NCBI RefSeq assembly: GCF_030445035.2
Contig: NC_080688.1
Span: 59,099,949 to 59,163,948, forward strand
Source: Dasypus novemcinctus
Lineage: Eukaryota; Chordata; Mammalia; Cingulata; Dasypodidae
Length of the DNA: 64,000 nt
Direction: 5' to 3'
In this document: positions 1 through 11,556 of the stretch, piece after piece
How positions within the stretch are numbered: the stretch's first letter is position 1
Layout: every line of letters begins with the position of its first letter
Notes under the pieces: generated by a model
Database searches by the model: none
Told to the model about the DNA's origin: nothing
Seen by the model: only the letters and a program-made list of their open reading frames with translations
Position numbers and translations under genes: made by a program

Positions 1-451
1 TAGTCCATATAAAAGTCAGTTATAAATCAAAGAAACAGATCTCTTAGAGTTGAATGAGAATAAAATAGCCATCTGGTAATGAAGAGAAAACTATAAATGA
101 GAAAAAAGCTGTGAAAGCATTCAGACATTATTACAACCACTAGTATTATCCTATTCATCATAATTACTTTTATTATTAATATTTGTCAGATATTGTTTTC
201 ACACTTTAGAAGATTAATATTCTCAGTTGAGAGATCAAAGCCCAAAATCTTGATGCCCATTTGTCTGCTAAATCTCATCTAAATCCTTGCTAAGAAGGGA
301 AATATTAATTCCAAGAATATAGTTACCAGATCCAATTAAGAGGAAGCTGAATAAGTAAAACTTGCTCAATCATAACATCTTAATATAGTGTACATCACAC
401 TGCTTAATGCTTATAAATTCATAAGTGATTTATTTTCCAATTCATTTTTTT
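1..451. other. Unassigned AT-rich intergenic DNA
   Basis: No gene, RNA or recognised repeat is visible. Base composition is AT-rich like the rest of the window. The last 14 bases are the left target duplication of the SINE that follows. Confidence 0.6.
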
Positions 452-730
452 AATGTTTATTTTTTAATTTCCCCTCCCCACCTTGCAGCTTGCTTGTTGT
501 CTGCTCTCTGTGTCAATTCACTGTGTGTTCTTCTGTTTTTGCTTGTCTCCCTTTTTTTATTTTTTTTTGTTGGGTCACCTTGCTGAGTTGGCTCTCCATG
601 GCACTTGTTGGCCGGGCGACTCTCCACAGTGTGCAGACGAGCCTGCCTTCACAAGGAGGCCCCAGGATGCGAATCCAGGGTCTTCCATATGGTAGATGGG
701 AGCCCAACTAATTGAGCCACAGCTGCTTCT
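452..730 (-). mobile_element. tRNA-derived SINE (xenarthran DAS type)
   Basis: Read on the minus strand the element starts at 730 with a tRNA-like head (GTGGCTCAATTAGTTGGG, A-box-like; GGATTCGCATCC, B-box-like), passes through a body ending in GACAGCAAAC-type and GGGGAGGGG segments, and ends in an A-rich tail (T-rich at 452-475 on the plus strand). It is flanked by an imperfect 14-bp target duplication, CAATTCMTTTTTTT at 438-451 and 731-744. Such SINEs are transcribed by RNA polymerase III and moved by L1 enzymes; this copy is diverged and probably inert. Short frames in this interval are chance products. Confidence 0.85.
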
Positions 731-744
731 CAATTCCTTTTTTT

Positions 745-1442
745 CTAGATGGCAGAGATGATGTCTTAAGGATTAGATTGTTTAAATTCCTCATAGCCGT
801 ATATTTCAACCATAGTAAAATTAGTCTTGATCATACCTGGAAGTGTTAAGAGGCCCCATGAAGTCACAGAATAAGCTTGGCATATAGTCATGGGATATCA
901 CTTTTCTAAATGGTAAGCAGTGTGAGATATTAGTTTGATATTGAAACAAGAATAAACGAGTTATGAATTAAAATGCTAAATTTACAGGAACTTTAATGAT
1001 AAAGTACATAAAGTAAATTATTTTCCCATGAATTATTTGAAAGATATTAAAGAGAGAATAATTCTGTTCCTGACTGTTAATGCAGTTAAGAGTCAAATTT
1101 CCTGTCTTCTCTGTATGACATGCTTTATCTGTAATCTTGATTAAATTAAGAATTTCAACTCCCTTTTCCTCGTCCCCAAAAGGGATCATATTAGGACCTA
1201 CTCATAGTGTTGTGAATATTATGTAGTTTAATAAATGTAATATGCTTAGTAAAAGTGTGGAAAAAATAAGTGCCCACTTCTAGTTATTATGTGTAATATG
1301 AGTCACAGAATTTGTTTTCTTAAAATAAGAGTACTTTAAGAAAACACCTAATTCAGGGAAGTCCAAAGTCTTAAACAAATAGAGTTATTTGCTAGTGGAA
1401 GCCAAGCAAATATCCATAAGCTAAGAAGTTATCATTTCCTCG
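745..1442. other. Unassigned intergenic DNA
   Basis: AT-rich sequence without a recognised gene or repeat. Positions 1438-1442 (CCTCG) are the left target duplication of the following LTR. Confidence 0.55.
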
Positions 1443-1972
1443 TGTATTAGTCAGCCAAAGGGGTGCTGATGCACAATACCAGAAATTGGTTGGTTTTTAT
1501 AAAGGATATTTATTTGGCCATAAAGCATAAGTTACTTCCCTCACCAAAGTCTATTTTCACATGTTGGAGCAAGATGAGTGCCGACATCTGGAAGGGTTCA
1601 GTTTTCCTTGGTTCCTCCATTCCACTGTCTTGCTTCTCTCTGGGTTCAGGGTTCCTCTCTTCCTGGGGCTTGCTTCTTCCTGGGCTCAGGATTCCTCTCT
1701 TCCTGGGGCTTGCTTCTCTTTCCTCTGTGAGCTTACTTCCCGGGACTCCAGCTTAAGGCTTTAACATCAAACTCCAACATCAAAAACCCCCAACTCTGTC
1801 CTTTGCCATGACTTTTATCTATCCCTACCACCAAGGGGTGGGGACTCAATGCCCTAATGACATGGCCCAATCAAAGCCTTAATCATAACTCAACTATGCC
1901 CAGAGACAGAATAGATTACAAACATAATCCAATATCTACTTTTTGATTTCATAACCATATCAAACTGTTATA
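1443..1972 (+). mobile_element. Solo LTR, ERVL/MaLR-like (TGTATTAGTC family)
   Basis: The element begins TGTATTAGTCAGCC and ends near ATCAAACTGTTATA, where the terminal CA has probably decayed to TA. Flanks are CCTCG (1438-1442) and CCTCT (1973-1977), a 5-bp target duplication with one mismatch. Class III (ERVL/MaLR) LTRs make 5-bp duplications. The same ends occur in the copy at 54,624-55,294, where the duplication is perfect, which supports these boundaries. The interior has a CT-rich segment with a tandem repeat of about 45 bp (around 1635-1715, TTCCTGGGGCTTGCTTCT motif). No internal retroviral region is present, so it is a solo LTR. Confidence 0.8.
1635..1715. repeat. Short tandem repeat inside LTR
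   Basis: The motif GGGTTCAGG/GGCTCAGG followed by TTCCTCTCTTCCTGGGGCT occurs twice with a period near 45 bp. The other full-length copy of this LTR in the window lacks an exact counterpart, so it is probably a local duplication in this copy. Confidence 0.6.
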
Positions 1973-1977
1973 CCTCT

Positions 1978-2669
1978 CCACAACCTAAAAATTCAGGAGA
2001 CTCAATTTATGCTATAATAGAATATTTCAAAAATCAGTCATTGAAACTCATTGATGAAGAAGCAGACGAGGACTTTTTTCTTTGTCCCAGAGGGATATGT
2101 CAGGAAAATACATAAAAATATCAATGACTAAAGACTAGCAAGTAGTGATAATTCCTTATGTGTAAGGAGTAGATGTTAATCATATAATTATACACAAAAA
2201 ATATAACATTTTGAGTGTCTGTGGGAGATATCTGGAGAAAGAAGCGGCTACATAAGGTTTGACCTAGTCATGTGCATACAAATGCACTCCCCTGAGGAAC
2301 CTCCAGTTTTGTAAGTTTTCTAAAATGGGCATAGAGTTATCAAAGTATACAACAAAGACTAGCAGAGCCAAAGCATTCCAAAGTTGAATCTGTTAACTTA
2401 CCAGGAAGGAAATATACACAAGTGAAGAAATATTCCATTATTTCACTGAGGGAAAAAAGTCAGGTTTTGTGGTTTGTTTGTTTTTTTAATGCTAGAAAGA
2501 AGGAGATCACTGGACAGGTCAGAATGACTCAATATGTTTATACACACTTGGTCAAAAGTCAGAGCCAGTAAAGGACTGAGTCATTCCACATGTGTGGCCC
2601 TTTATCAGTCTCATCTGGTTAAAAGCAGTTGTGAGGAAGAGCAATATTCAGTTTTGATATCTCCTAGGT
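1978..2669. other. Unassigned intergenic DNA
   Basis: No gene or identified repeat. A minus-strand open frame of about 84 codons spans its end and the MER5A-like element, and is therefore not a gene. Confidence 0.5.
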
Positions 2670-2833
2670 CGGTGGCTATCAAAGCATATTTCCAAACCAG
2701 CCATATCAGCCTCACCTGGAAACCTATAAGAAATGCAAATTCCTGAGTCTCACCAAGACCTGATGAATCAGAATCTCTGAGATGGGGCCCAGCTTGGGTC
2801 AATCTTTTAAAACCCAATCTTTGAAAACCACTG
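2670..2833. mobile_element. MER5A-like hAT (Charlie) DNA transposon relic
   Basis: The sequence carries decayed terminal inverted repeats, GGTGGCTATCAAAG at the left and CTTTGAAAACCACTG at the right, enclosing the MER5A-type core (TCACCTGGAAACC, then a segment like CAGAATCTCTGAGATGGGGCC). MER5A elements are short non-autonomous hAT-Charlie transposons shared by all placental mammals. The 8-bp flanks no longer match well, as expected for an old insertion. Confidence 0.85.
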
Positions 2834-3480
2834 TCCCTTGTAAATATTTCTGGAAGTGGAAACATTCCTTTTTAGAGAACTTTCCTTGTCACAAAATGTG
2901 GAATATAATATTAAGGAAAGATCTACAGCTTCAGATTGTGAATGGGACATATTCTTTCGAAGGATACTTGGTTCCTCTTCTCATGCTGCTCTTCAAGAGT
3001 CATTGCTTCTACCTTAATTTGGCCTACTGTGTTCCTTCCAATGATAACCTCAATTCTCAGGCATCAGATATAAAATTTGCATGGAAAATCTCCCGTATCT
3101 ATTTAGACAGCTGCAATCACTTTTTTCTGGACTAAATCCTGCCATTTCCAACATTTTACTCACATGCATCCTGACACAGATGTTCCAACAGTGCCTAAAA
3201 TAGGATGTTTAGACAGTTTCTAATTTTGAGCAGTCTTGGGAACAGGTACTTCAAAGGTGGAAGCGAGGCTGATGAAGGAGCCTGGCTGCATACTCAAAAT
3301 GATGACCCTGAAACCAGTCTGCTCCAGGCCTGCTGCTCTCTTCCTTGGCAACACTACTAGCATCCTCCTCACCCTGGCTCAAATTGTGGTATATCTTTGA
3401 CTCTTCTCTCAGTCTTTGCACAGTTTCACAAAAATCGGGTTTTTGAAAAGAAATCAAAAATCACTTGGAAACCCATTGTT
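2834..3480. other. Unassigned intergenic DNA
   Basis: A plus-strand frame of 117 codons starts inside the MER5A relic (2782) and runs to 3135, but it shows no recognisable domain and no support beyond being open. No repeat is recognised from about 2842 to 3480. Confidence 0.5.
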
Positions 3481-3970
3481 TCCCTGAATACCTCTCGTGT
3501 TTACCCCTGTCATTGCTGAAGCCACCTTTCTAAGGCAGACCTTCCCTGGTCTCCCAGGATCATTGCTGCAGGCCCCTCTCTCTGGCCCGTTGCCTTCTGT
3601 TCTCTCCCCACCTTCCCCACAAGTCTCAATCTGTTCTGCACAATGATGCCAGACTCGTGTTCCAAAGTTCTGCCTCCCGATATTCCACTCCTGTGCTGAA
3701 AACCTCCAAATTGGCCTTCATCATGATCCAGACACTACAAATCCCTCCATGACCTCATCCCTATATTTATAAACCTCCTTTCCCACTCCCACACCCTACA
3801 CTTCAGAATGAAGCCTTACCATGACAGGTGCATATCCTACACTTCACAACCACAATGCTTTCACCCATTCTGTGCCTTCCCCTTCTCCACACTCCCCTAA
3901 TATCTCTATGTCCATATTTTTCACATCATTTTAGAGCTGGTCAAATGGCATCTATTGCTTAGTGCCTCTT
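3480..3970. mobile_element. LINE-2 (L2)-like fragment
   Basis: Pyrimidine-rich sequence with characteristic L2 phrases in order: a TGCTGAAAACCTCCAAATTG-like segment, CCTCCATGACCTCATCCC, and TTCTGTGCCTTCCCCTTC. L2 is an ancient mammalian LINE found as diverged pieces. Limits are approximate and strand was not decided. Confidence 0.65.
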
Positions 3971-4022
3971 CTCTTTCACCTTAACAGAACTAAGTTATAA
4001 CTAACTTTGTCTATATATCTTC

Positions 4023-4427
4023 TTTTTTTTAAGATTCATTGTTTATTTATTTCCTCCCCACCCCCATTGTCTGCTCTCTGACCATTCGCTGTGTGTTCTT
4101 CTGTGTCTGCTTCCATTCTTGTCAGCAGCACCAGGAATCTGTGCCTCCTTTTGTTGCGTCATCTTCCTGCATCAGCTCTCTATTTGTGTGGTTCCACTCC
4201 TGGGCAGGCTGTGCTTTTTTCGCATGGGGCAGTTCTCCTTGCAGGGTGCACTCCTTGCGCATGGGGCTCCTCTATGCGGGGGACATCCCTGTGTAGCACA
4301 GCACTCCTTGCATGCATCAACACTGTGTGTGTACCACTCACCACATGGGTCAAGAGGCCCTGGGTTTGAACCCTAGACTTCCCATATGGTAGGTAGATGC
4401 TCTATCAGTTGAGCCAAATCTGCTTCC
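4023..4427 (-). mobile_element. Long tRNA-derived SINE (xenarthran DAS type, full-length form)
   Basis: On the minus strand the head starts at 4427 with GGGAAGCAGATTTGGCTCAA and a B box like GGGTTCAAACCC (around 4360-4372 on the plus strand), followed by a body with repeated AAGGAGTGC-type units, and ends in GGGGAGGAAATAAATAAAC plus an A tail. Target duplication CTATATATCTTC/CTATATATCTCT lies at 4011-4022 and 4428-4439. At about 405 bp this is the long variant; the copy at 452-730 is the shorter form. Confidence 0.9.
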
Positions 4428-4516
4428 CTATATATCTCTTATAATACATATTCTTTAAAATAAAATAATTAATTACAGAGATAATTTGTTTATCAGAGAA
4501 AGAGTAATAGGAAAAG

Positions 4517-4610
4517 GTAGCAGCAGAGGAAGAGGAGGAAGAATAAAGAAGTGAGAGGAGGAGGAAAAGGAGGAAGAAGAAGAGAAGGGGGGAAAAGGGG
4601 AATAAAAACT
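4517..4610 (+). repeat. Purine-rich (GGA/GAA) tract
   Basis: About 90 bp of almost uninterrupted A and G (GAGGAAGAGGAGGAAGAA, GAGGAGGAGGAAAAGGAGG). This is a degenerate simple repeat. Confidence 0.85.
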
Positions 4611-4659
4611 TCAAAGAAGAAAAACAAGGCATCTGAAATCCCAGGACACAGCAACAAAT

Positions 4660-5900
4660 ACTGTTAGAATGTTGATGTATCCCTTTAATATATGTATATG
4701 AAAGTATGCTAGAATACTGTATGCATTTTATTTAATGTTCTTTATTAAATTACTGCTTAAAATTACAAAATGACATATACTTACTACAACCAATAAAAAA
4801 TGTCACCAAAGTTAAATATATACAAAATGTGTATTTAAAAATATTCATAACTAAATATACACAAAAATGTGGACACAAATATAGGCAACATTGTAACTTG
4901 CTTTTCTAATTTAACATCATCTGTGTTAACTAATGTAGATCTAACTCATTTTACATAATAGCTGTTCCATTTTACAGACCTTTCCCTTTTATTGTACATT
5001 CTGTTGGCTTTTAGTTTTAAAATACTGCAAAGAATATATCTAATCAATTATATCTCAAACCTCATTTTAAGTATGAAGGGGTAAGGAGACCACAAGGGAT
5101 ATATCAGTAACATGAAATTAGCAATATGGAGCTGTAAGCATCCCCAGGTCAGAATGGACATGGAGAGGTGTTTGTTACCAGAAACTAGAAGGAGCAAGTC
5201 AGATAGAGAAGGCTGCTTTAAGATGAGAAATCACCTGTGGTTGAAAATCACAGCCAGCCTCAGGGTCCCTCTCAATGGAGCTGAGATGAAAAATATCCTA
5301 ATCTCCTATCCCCTTCTCCACCACCTCCTAATTAGAGGGTCCCCAACCAGAGGCCATTTTGGCACTGGGGACCACTAAACTAATTTCTACAGGAAGGAGG
5401 GGCAGTGTGGCTCTGGGGAAGAAGAAAATGAAAAACAACCTGCACACATATATCTTTAGATCCTGGCACTAAAAGTGGGCTAGATCCCTAAGAGATGGAT
5501 TTCTGGGATAAAAGTTACATGTATTTAAAAACTTAACATATAGGACCAGATGGTTTTTCAAAAAGACTACAGAAAGTTACACTCCCATTGGCATTGAACT
5601 CAGGTTTTTCACCATAAAAATTGTGCTATTTTCCTTTCATTAGCTTTCTTCTATAGCATCAGTATTAGTAACTGCATGATGGGTGCCGAAATTTTTTAAT
5701 TCCCCATAATTTATTTCATAAAGCTTTTTAGTATGTTATTTTTCAGATCATTTTCTTGTCTTAAATATAAGACTATGAGAAACATTTTTTCCACATATCC
5801 CTTAGCACATTTTATGATTTTTATCTTTTTTAGATAAATCTCTATAAGTAGAATTTCTTGATCAAAGAATCTGCCCAATTTTATACTACTTATCATGGGG
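4660..5900 (-). mobile_element. Possible ancient L1 3' region fragments
   Basis: Several phrases resemble the antisense of old L1 3' ends, for example GGATTTCTGGGATAAAAG followed by a segment ending GTTACACTCCCATTGGCA (5500-5600). Divergence is high and 5040-5470 does not fit, so this is tentative. Confidence 0.35.
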
Positions 5901-8900
5901 GAAGTTACACTGATGCATAACTGTTGTGTTTACTCACAACAGCTAAATAGAATACTTTCAAATAATACAGAAAGCACACATTGTACAACTTTTTACCAAA
6001 TATTATTACTATGTATATATTTTTCCATTTGCCTGCCAAAACATGCTTAATTTAGGACAGAGGACACATTTCCTTGCTTAAACTTAACCACTTGTAGAAG
6101 CTGAAGCTTCCTCCTAAAATTCAGCCTTGCGGGTATTTTAGGCTAATACTGGCAGAAGGAGATGAAGTTTTTCTCCCCTCAACCCATTTCACCACTTCAC
6201 CAAGACTTTGTTTCCTCCTCACACTTGACTTATCATCCCCCTGTTAAAGTACTTCCATGGAAGATAACAGCTCTTAAGAGAAAGACCACTATCCTAAATG
6301 TAGCTTCCAAGTCAGTTCTAAGCCAAATTTCAGGCCTTGAATCCTTTCAAAGCTTTTCAAGGGGTTGACACTTTTTACATGCTTTCTCTTCTGGTGATAT
6401 ACTTTTTTCCTTCTTAATCCACTTCCCCTTTGCAAGGTTATTTGTTATGTGGCAGGAATAACATATTACTTTCCTCATTCTAAATTCGGTCTACATGCTA
6501 TACTCTATCATACCACTATGTACTGTCCTTTATCACATTTATCACAGAGGAAGTTTGGTGTTTATTTTTTTGTGATTAATTGATTAATATCTTTGTCAAA
6601 AGCATGTAAGTTTTATTGCAGTATTATTTGGCATGGGAACCAAAACTACCAGAATGTTCATCAGTGGATTGTCTATTCTATTTGTTTTCATAAATCTTAT
6701 ATGCAAGATTAGTGTGTGGTACATGCATAATAATTTTTTTGTTAATTGTTGACCAATAAAACTGGGATATATTTCTAATAAACCTGACACAAAGTAGGAG
6801 TCTAAATAAATTAGACTGATTTTCCTATAAAACCCATGATCTTATTTTAAATATAATTTCTAAAGTTGTTTCTAAAATGGGTTTAGGAAAGGCAGAATCA
6901 ATAGAATAAATATACTCCCCTCAAAGGGGGTTCTTTGAAGACTTATCTTTTATTCATTTAGGTGTGGCATACTTATTTTTAATATATTTTCATTCTTTGG
7001 CAATGGCATATAAAAAGTTTTTATTTTGTTTTTATAAGAAAGTTAATTCTAATTTTCATAACACTAAAATCCTGAATTTAAGCAGAGCTTAATTATACTT
7101 TTTAGAATCTCCTAATTCACTGATGATGCTCTCCTAAAGAAAAATTTAATTGAGCAAATTTGCATTAACATGGAAACCTTAACTACTATGAGATAATAAC
7201 AAAAAGAGATGCCAAATGTAGGAAAACTGACAACGGTATCAGACTTAAATGAGGAGACAGGTGTAGTCAAGCTATGTCATCGTCAGTTAGCAAGATATTC
7301 TACCTTTTTCTAGACTTGACTGTCTGAGACAAAAACTGGGAACCAACTGATATCATTAAAATTCAGTCAGCATCTCAGGCTAGAATTTTACCTTGTGTTT
7401 AAGTCAAATTCCTAGTAAAATTTTTGGATGCCATTTTTGCATAATTCCCAAATGTTCCTTGTTGCTCTCAAAGTTATGTCTTTCTATCTTCTGCTTTCAA
7501 ATTGCTGCTACTAACAAAGAAGGCAAGGAAAAATAATGCAAACTGGCACATTTGAATGAGAACTAAACCATTATAATTTACCATATAAGTAATATTATTT
7601 TTAAAAATTTCCCTCACCTTTCCATTAATTTCCATAACTGGGATAATCAAGATAAGTAGAGGAGATTGATAAAGTAAATATAGGATAGACAATAAACACT
7701 GAAGTAGACTTTCTTAAAAAGATAAGATGTTATCTACAATTCCTGAAAAATCTATCATAATAGTTTTCACTCAATTAGTTGAAGTGAATTCACTAAATTA
7801 GTTGAAGGCTACCCAGCTGCCAACCTTGCCATCAAGTCACTGATGTCTTCTGCAGATGGTCCTGCTGGTAGTTCATTGAGAACTATATGAAGCATGTATC
7901 CTCCTTCAGGCAGCCCATCACTTGGATTGCAGAATAGAATGATAAACTAATGTGCTCTGTGCCAGGAAGTCAGGTGTTTCTCTAAGCAGCACCCAAAGAG
8001 CCTTTTTACTTGAGTACAACTGTTACAATGCTGAAAATCAAAGAACCTCTACAAACACTAATTATAAAACTCTGGACTGAGGTAGTCTTCTGTGCAATAA
8101 TCTGAGTTTGTATGAACATGTGTGCATGCGAGTATGTGCGTGTGTTTACATATGGCCATATATGAAAGAGACATGGAGACAGACAGAAATAGAGATAAGA
8201 CTAGTAGAGAAATCTTCAATGACTGAGACACAATCCAGTCAGGTTTTCATACCACGCATAGTGCTGAGCACATAAGAGGTTGTGAATTCTGGTTTTTGAA
8301 ATAATGTGTGGTTGAAACGACAGACCATGAGATCATTTATGGGAGAATAGAGGCATTATTGGGTCAGTAATTTACCACATAAAATCACATCTTAAGATAG
8401 CATGGTTTTTGTAGTGCTATAAAAAGTACTTTGAAAGTGAAGAGTCTGTAAATTGGAATTTTTTAAATGATGTTTAAGTTTCTTTGAAATTAGGCTCCAA
8501 TAAAATTGTGTTATTTTAGCTTTAAGCTGCTTGCATTTCAGTCATGATCCCCTTGTTAAACAATTGGTAGTGTTTTAAATAAAGCTCTTGTCACTAGGCA
8601 CCTCACAAATGAGTGTATACAGGATATTACTCCTGAATATTACATTTTAAGAACCTGTCAAATGTCCTTTCTTCCCATCTTCTTCACAAAAGTGAGTTAT
8701 TCCAGCATTAACAATTTGTTCAGCATATATCTTCTTCTTCTAGGTTAAGAAAAGGTAATCATTTTCTGATTTCAGCTCTGTTGAAGAGATACACTTAATA
8801 TGTCAAGTGTTGAGTAGATTGATGAACATTACCAACTCTGGCTTATAATTATTAGAAAATGATCATAGAATTATTGAATCCTACAGTTGAAAAATGATCT

Positions 8901-9185
8901 ACTGTGTTCATTTTCATTTTGGAAACAATTTATGCAAATAAAATCTGAGGCAGAAGTTCAATGCATAAGAAGGTAGGTATTTGAGTAGCATAAATGTATT
9001 TTATAAATTTAAATTAATAATTATTCATTGGGCATAAAACCAATCAATAAAAAGAGTATTTTATGACCACAAGAATTTCCAACCTAAAGAATTATACATG
9101 AAATAGCATCCTTAGTATTTGTTTTTGTAATTTGTCTAGGTTAGATATCCTGAATCGCCCAATTTTATTGTTAATGAAACAATAA
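5901..9185. other. Unassigned intergenic DNA, no gene seen
   Basis: About 3.3 kb of AT-rich sequence with no recognised coding region. Minus-strand frames at 6596-6790 and 7474-7692 are short and composition-driven. Between about 7740 and 9100 I recognise no interspersed repeat. Confidence 0.45.
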
Positions 9186-9189
9186 AATT

Positions 9190-9630
9190 GAGTTCTCTAG
9201 GAAACAGAATCAACAGGAGATATCTGTAAATAGTATGAGCTTTTTAAAGAGTCTCTCACATGACCATGAGAATGCACAAGACCAGGTTCCACAGGCAGGC
9301 TGCAAACCAGGGGCTCTGATGAAAATCCAATGAAGGTCCTTGAGTTTCCCTGAGATGTTGGCTGTCCAAAGACGAGCTGGGAAATTCTCTCTGAATGGTG
9401 ATCATCACTTTGCCTTTTAAGGCATTCAAGTGATTGGATAAAACATCACTCATTATTGACAGCAATCTTCCTGGTTGACCATAGATGTAATCAGGCATCT
9501 ATGCAGTAAACTCACTGATGACTAAAGCCCATAAATGTCCTTGTATTGGAATTAACCCAGTGCTCGACCAAACAACTGAGCACAATTACCTGGCTGAGTT
9601 GACACATTAGCTTAACCATCATGACTAACC
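9190..9630. mobile_element. Ancient LTR-like repeat (MaLR/ERVL group)
   Basis: The sequence opens with GAGTTCTCTAGGAAACAGAA and closes with GCTGAGTTGACACATTAGC, matching the two ends of a widespread old mammalian LTR group (GGTTCTCTAGAGAAACAGAA ... CAAGTTGACACATAAAATTA). No target duplication is recognised. A minus-strand 80-codon frame inside it is fortuitous. Confidence 0.55.
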
Positions 9631-10240
9631 TTTATACTATCCTAGAAATCTACATTTATGTTTCAATGAATTGGCTGTAACTTGAAGAGGTTTTTTCAAT
9701 AGCTTTTTTTCAGTTTTAAACCTTCAATTTTGAACTTACAAATTTAAATTAATTTTTAATTTCAATATCTCCTCACATTTGTTAATTTGCTAACAATTTG
9801 TTAAGTAATTTGGTCAATAATTTATTAATATTCATTGCTTAGCAAAAGTAATTTTTCCAATATATCATAAAATTTTAAGGTCTGAAAATGTCTAATGCAT
9901 AGTAGGCCATCAGAATAAAGTTTTTAAAAGAAGAGTTGCTATAGAAATAACATATCGATACATTACAATTCAAACAATGTAGAAGGTTTTATCGTGAAAA
10001 GTATTTCTTACTCCACTGCCACACAAAATCATATGATTCTCCACAAATGACTACTGTCAAAAATGAGTTGTGTATTTTTCTGTATGCATTATGTATCTTT
10101 ACTATAATTTATTTAACTTGCTTCCAATGTATGACATTTACTTGTTCCCAGGTTTGTTTGATTTTATTATAACAATGCTGCAATGAATATTCTTTTCTAT
10201 ATACCTTTGAGTACATGAATGATTATTTTTGCCAAGCATG
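9631..10240. other. AT-rich DNA with a probable L1 3' fragment
   Basis: Mostly unassigned. Positions 10,060-10,235 contain AACAATGCTGCAATGAATAT and neighbouring text typical of antisense L1 3' ends. Confidence 0.45.
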
Positions 10241-10439
10241 TTTTACTCCGGTAAAAATATTTCCAAAATCAGAGTGGTTTATAAAAACAAAGTTTATTTC
10301 TCATCCATAAAAGTTTACTGTAGTTCCCAGGAATCTCATGGACAACTGTGGCATGATGGTTTGGTGGTTCTTTTACTTTGGAAATTTGGTGATGTTATCT
10401 CAACAGCAGAACAACTCTGTGATCACCTCAGCAATCAAG

Positions 10440-10738
10440 AAACAAGAACTTAGAGTTGTCCTGGGAGATGCTGCAGGGACAGTTACCGGACATTGTATGT
10501 CCTCCCATGGCCCACTGGGTGGAACGTGGGAGAGTGTGGGCTATGATGTGGACCATTGACCATGAGGTGCAGTGGTGCTCAGAGATGTATTCACCAAATG
10601 CAGTGAATGTCTCATGATGATGGAGGAGATTGTTGCTATGGGGGGGAGGAGTGGGGTGAGGGAGGTGGGGGGCATATGGGGACCTCATATTTTTCGAATG
10701 TAATATTAAAAAAATAAATAAAGACAAAAAAAAAAAAA
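10440..10738 (+). mobile_element. L1 3' UTR with poly(A), xenarthran type
   Basis: The segment contains GGACATTGTATGTCCTC, GGCCCACTGGGTGGAACG, GATGTGGACCATTGACC and a G-rich run (10,640-10,680), ending in TTTTTCGAATGTAATATTAA, AATAAATAAAG and a 15-A tract. It is collinear with the reverse complement of the insertion at 39,300-39,650. It is a 5'-truncated L1 copy in plus orientation. Confidence 0.8.
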
Positions 10739-10835
10739 AAGAAGACGGCAAATAGACACAGAGACAACCGGGGTGGGGGTGGAGGGAAGGGGAGAGAAAT
10801 AAAATAAATAATTAAATCTTTAAAAAAAATAAAGG
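10739..10835 (+). mobile_element. SINE 3' half directly joined to L1 poly(A)
   Basis: Immediately after the L1 A tract comes GACGGCAAATAGACACAGAG, a GGGGTGGGGGTGG run and AATAAATAATTAAATCTTTA. This is the 3' half of the DAS-type SINE in sense orientation (the same segment appears in reverse at 452-560). The tRNA head is missing. Confidence 0.75.
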
Positions 10836-11000
10836 AAAATAAACTGCTTCAGTGTGTGACACACAACTTCTGCTCCCAACAAATTAGCCAAAACAAGCAT
10901 TTATCTCTGCCTAACTACCAACAGATATAAAATTATAAGTCTCCCATTTGCCCAGAAAGTGAGGAAAAGTGAAAGGGAATGGGTGACAGAAGTGTCTATC

Positions 11001-11556
11001 ATAGATAATTTCTAGAACTGCTATTACTTAGTATACTTAGTGAAAGAACATGTTCAGGAAACTTTTGATAGAGAATTCCAAATCATCCTCCAAAGATATC
11101 TCATCCCATACCCTCACCAATAAATGACAACTATTATCTTTTGAAATGTCAGATATCTCAGTGCACCATCTGTCAGATAGTCATTCAAAATTTCAAAAGG
11201 CTACATTTTATTTAGTGCAGGTTGAGTCTGATTTTAAACAGGGTAATTTTGTGACCCAGCATATTCAAATGGTGTTCTTATGTTACTAAACTTCACAAAA
11301 CATCCAAACTTAACAAATAATAACACAGTAATATGAAGAGGTAACTAGTTCCATGTACACTAGCTGTATAAACATCACATCAAGATGAGAATGTGAGCAT
11401 GGAAGGCAGACCTGAACTCTGTTCCATGTGCAGTATAAGTGAGCTTCCTAGTGGTCAGTTTTCCTCGGTAAGTTGAAGTGAATAAACAAATCTAACTAAT
11501 CAACCAATTAACCAACTGACAAAAGACCAAAGGCTAGTACAAAGCTGAGATCTCCT
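11001..11556. other. Unassigned intergenic DNA
   Basis: No gene or repeat recognised. Confidence 0.45.

Larger units (their letters stand above)
10240..11000. mobile_element. Old interspersed repeat split by an L1/SINE insertion
   Basis: The outer parts (10,240-10,345 and 10,840-11,000) resemble the repeat at 22,690-23,070: TTTATAAAAACAAAGTTTAT-like text at the start, and ACACAACTTCTGCTCCCAAC with ATTAGCC after the insertion. The insertion is annotated separately. The family was not named. Confidence 0.45.

Noticed and set aside
2782..3135. 117-codon plus-strand open frame
   Set aside because: Begins inside a MER5A-like relic and has no domain or gene context.
7740..8100. Possible processed pseudogene (locally balanced composition, TGATGTCTTCTGCAGATGGT)
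   Set aside because: No frame of useful length, no poly(A) and no recognised protein similarity.
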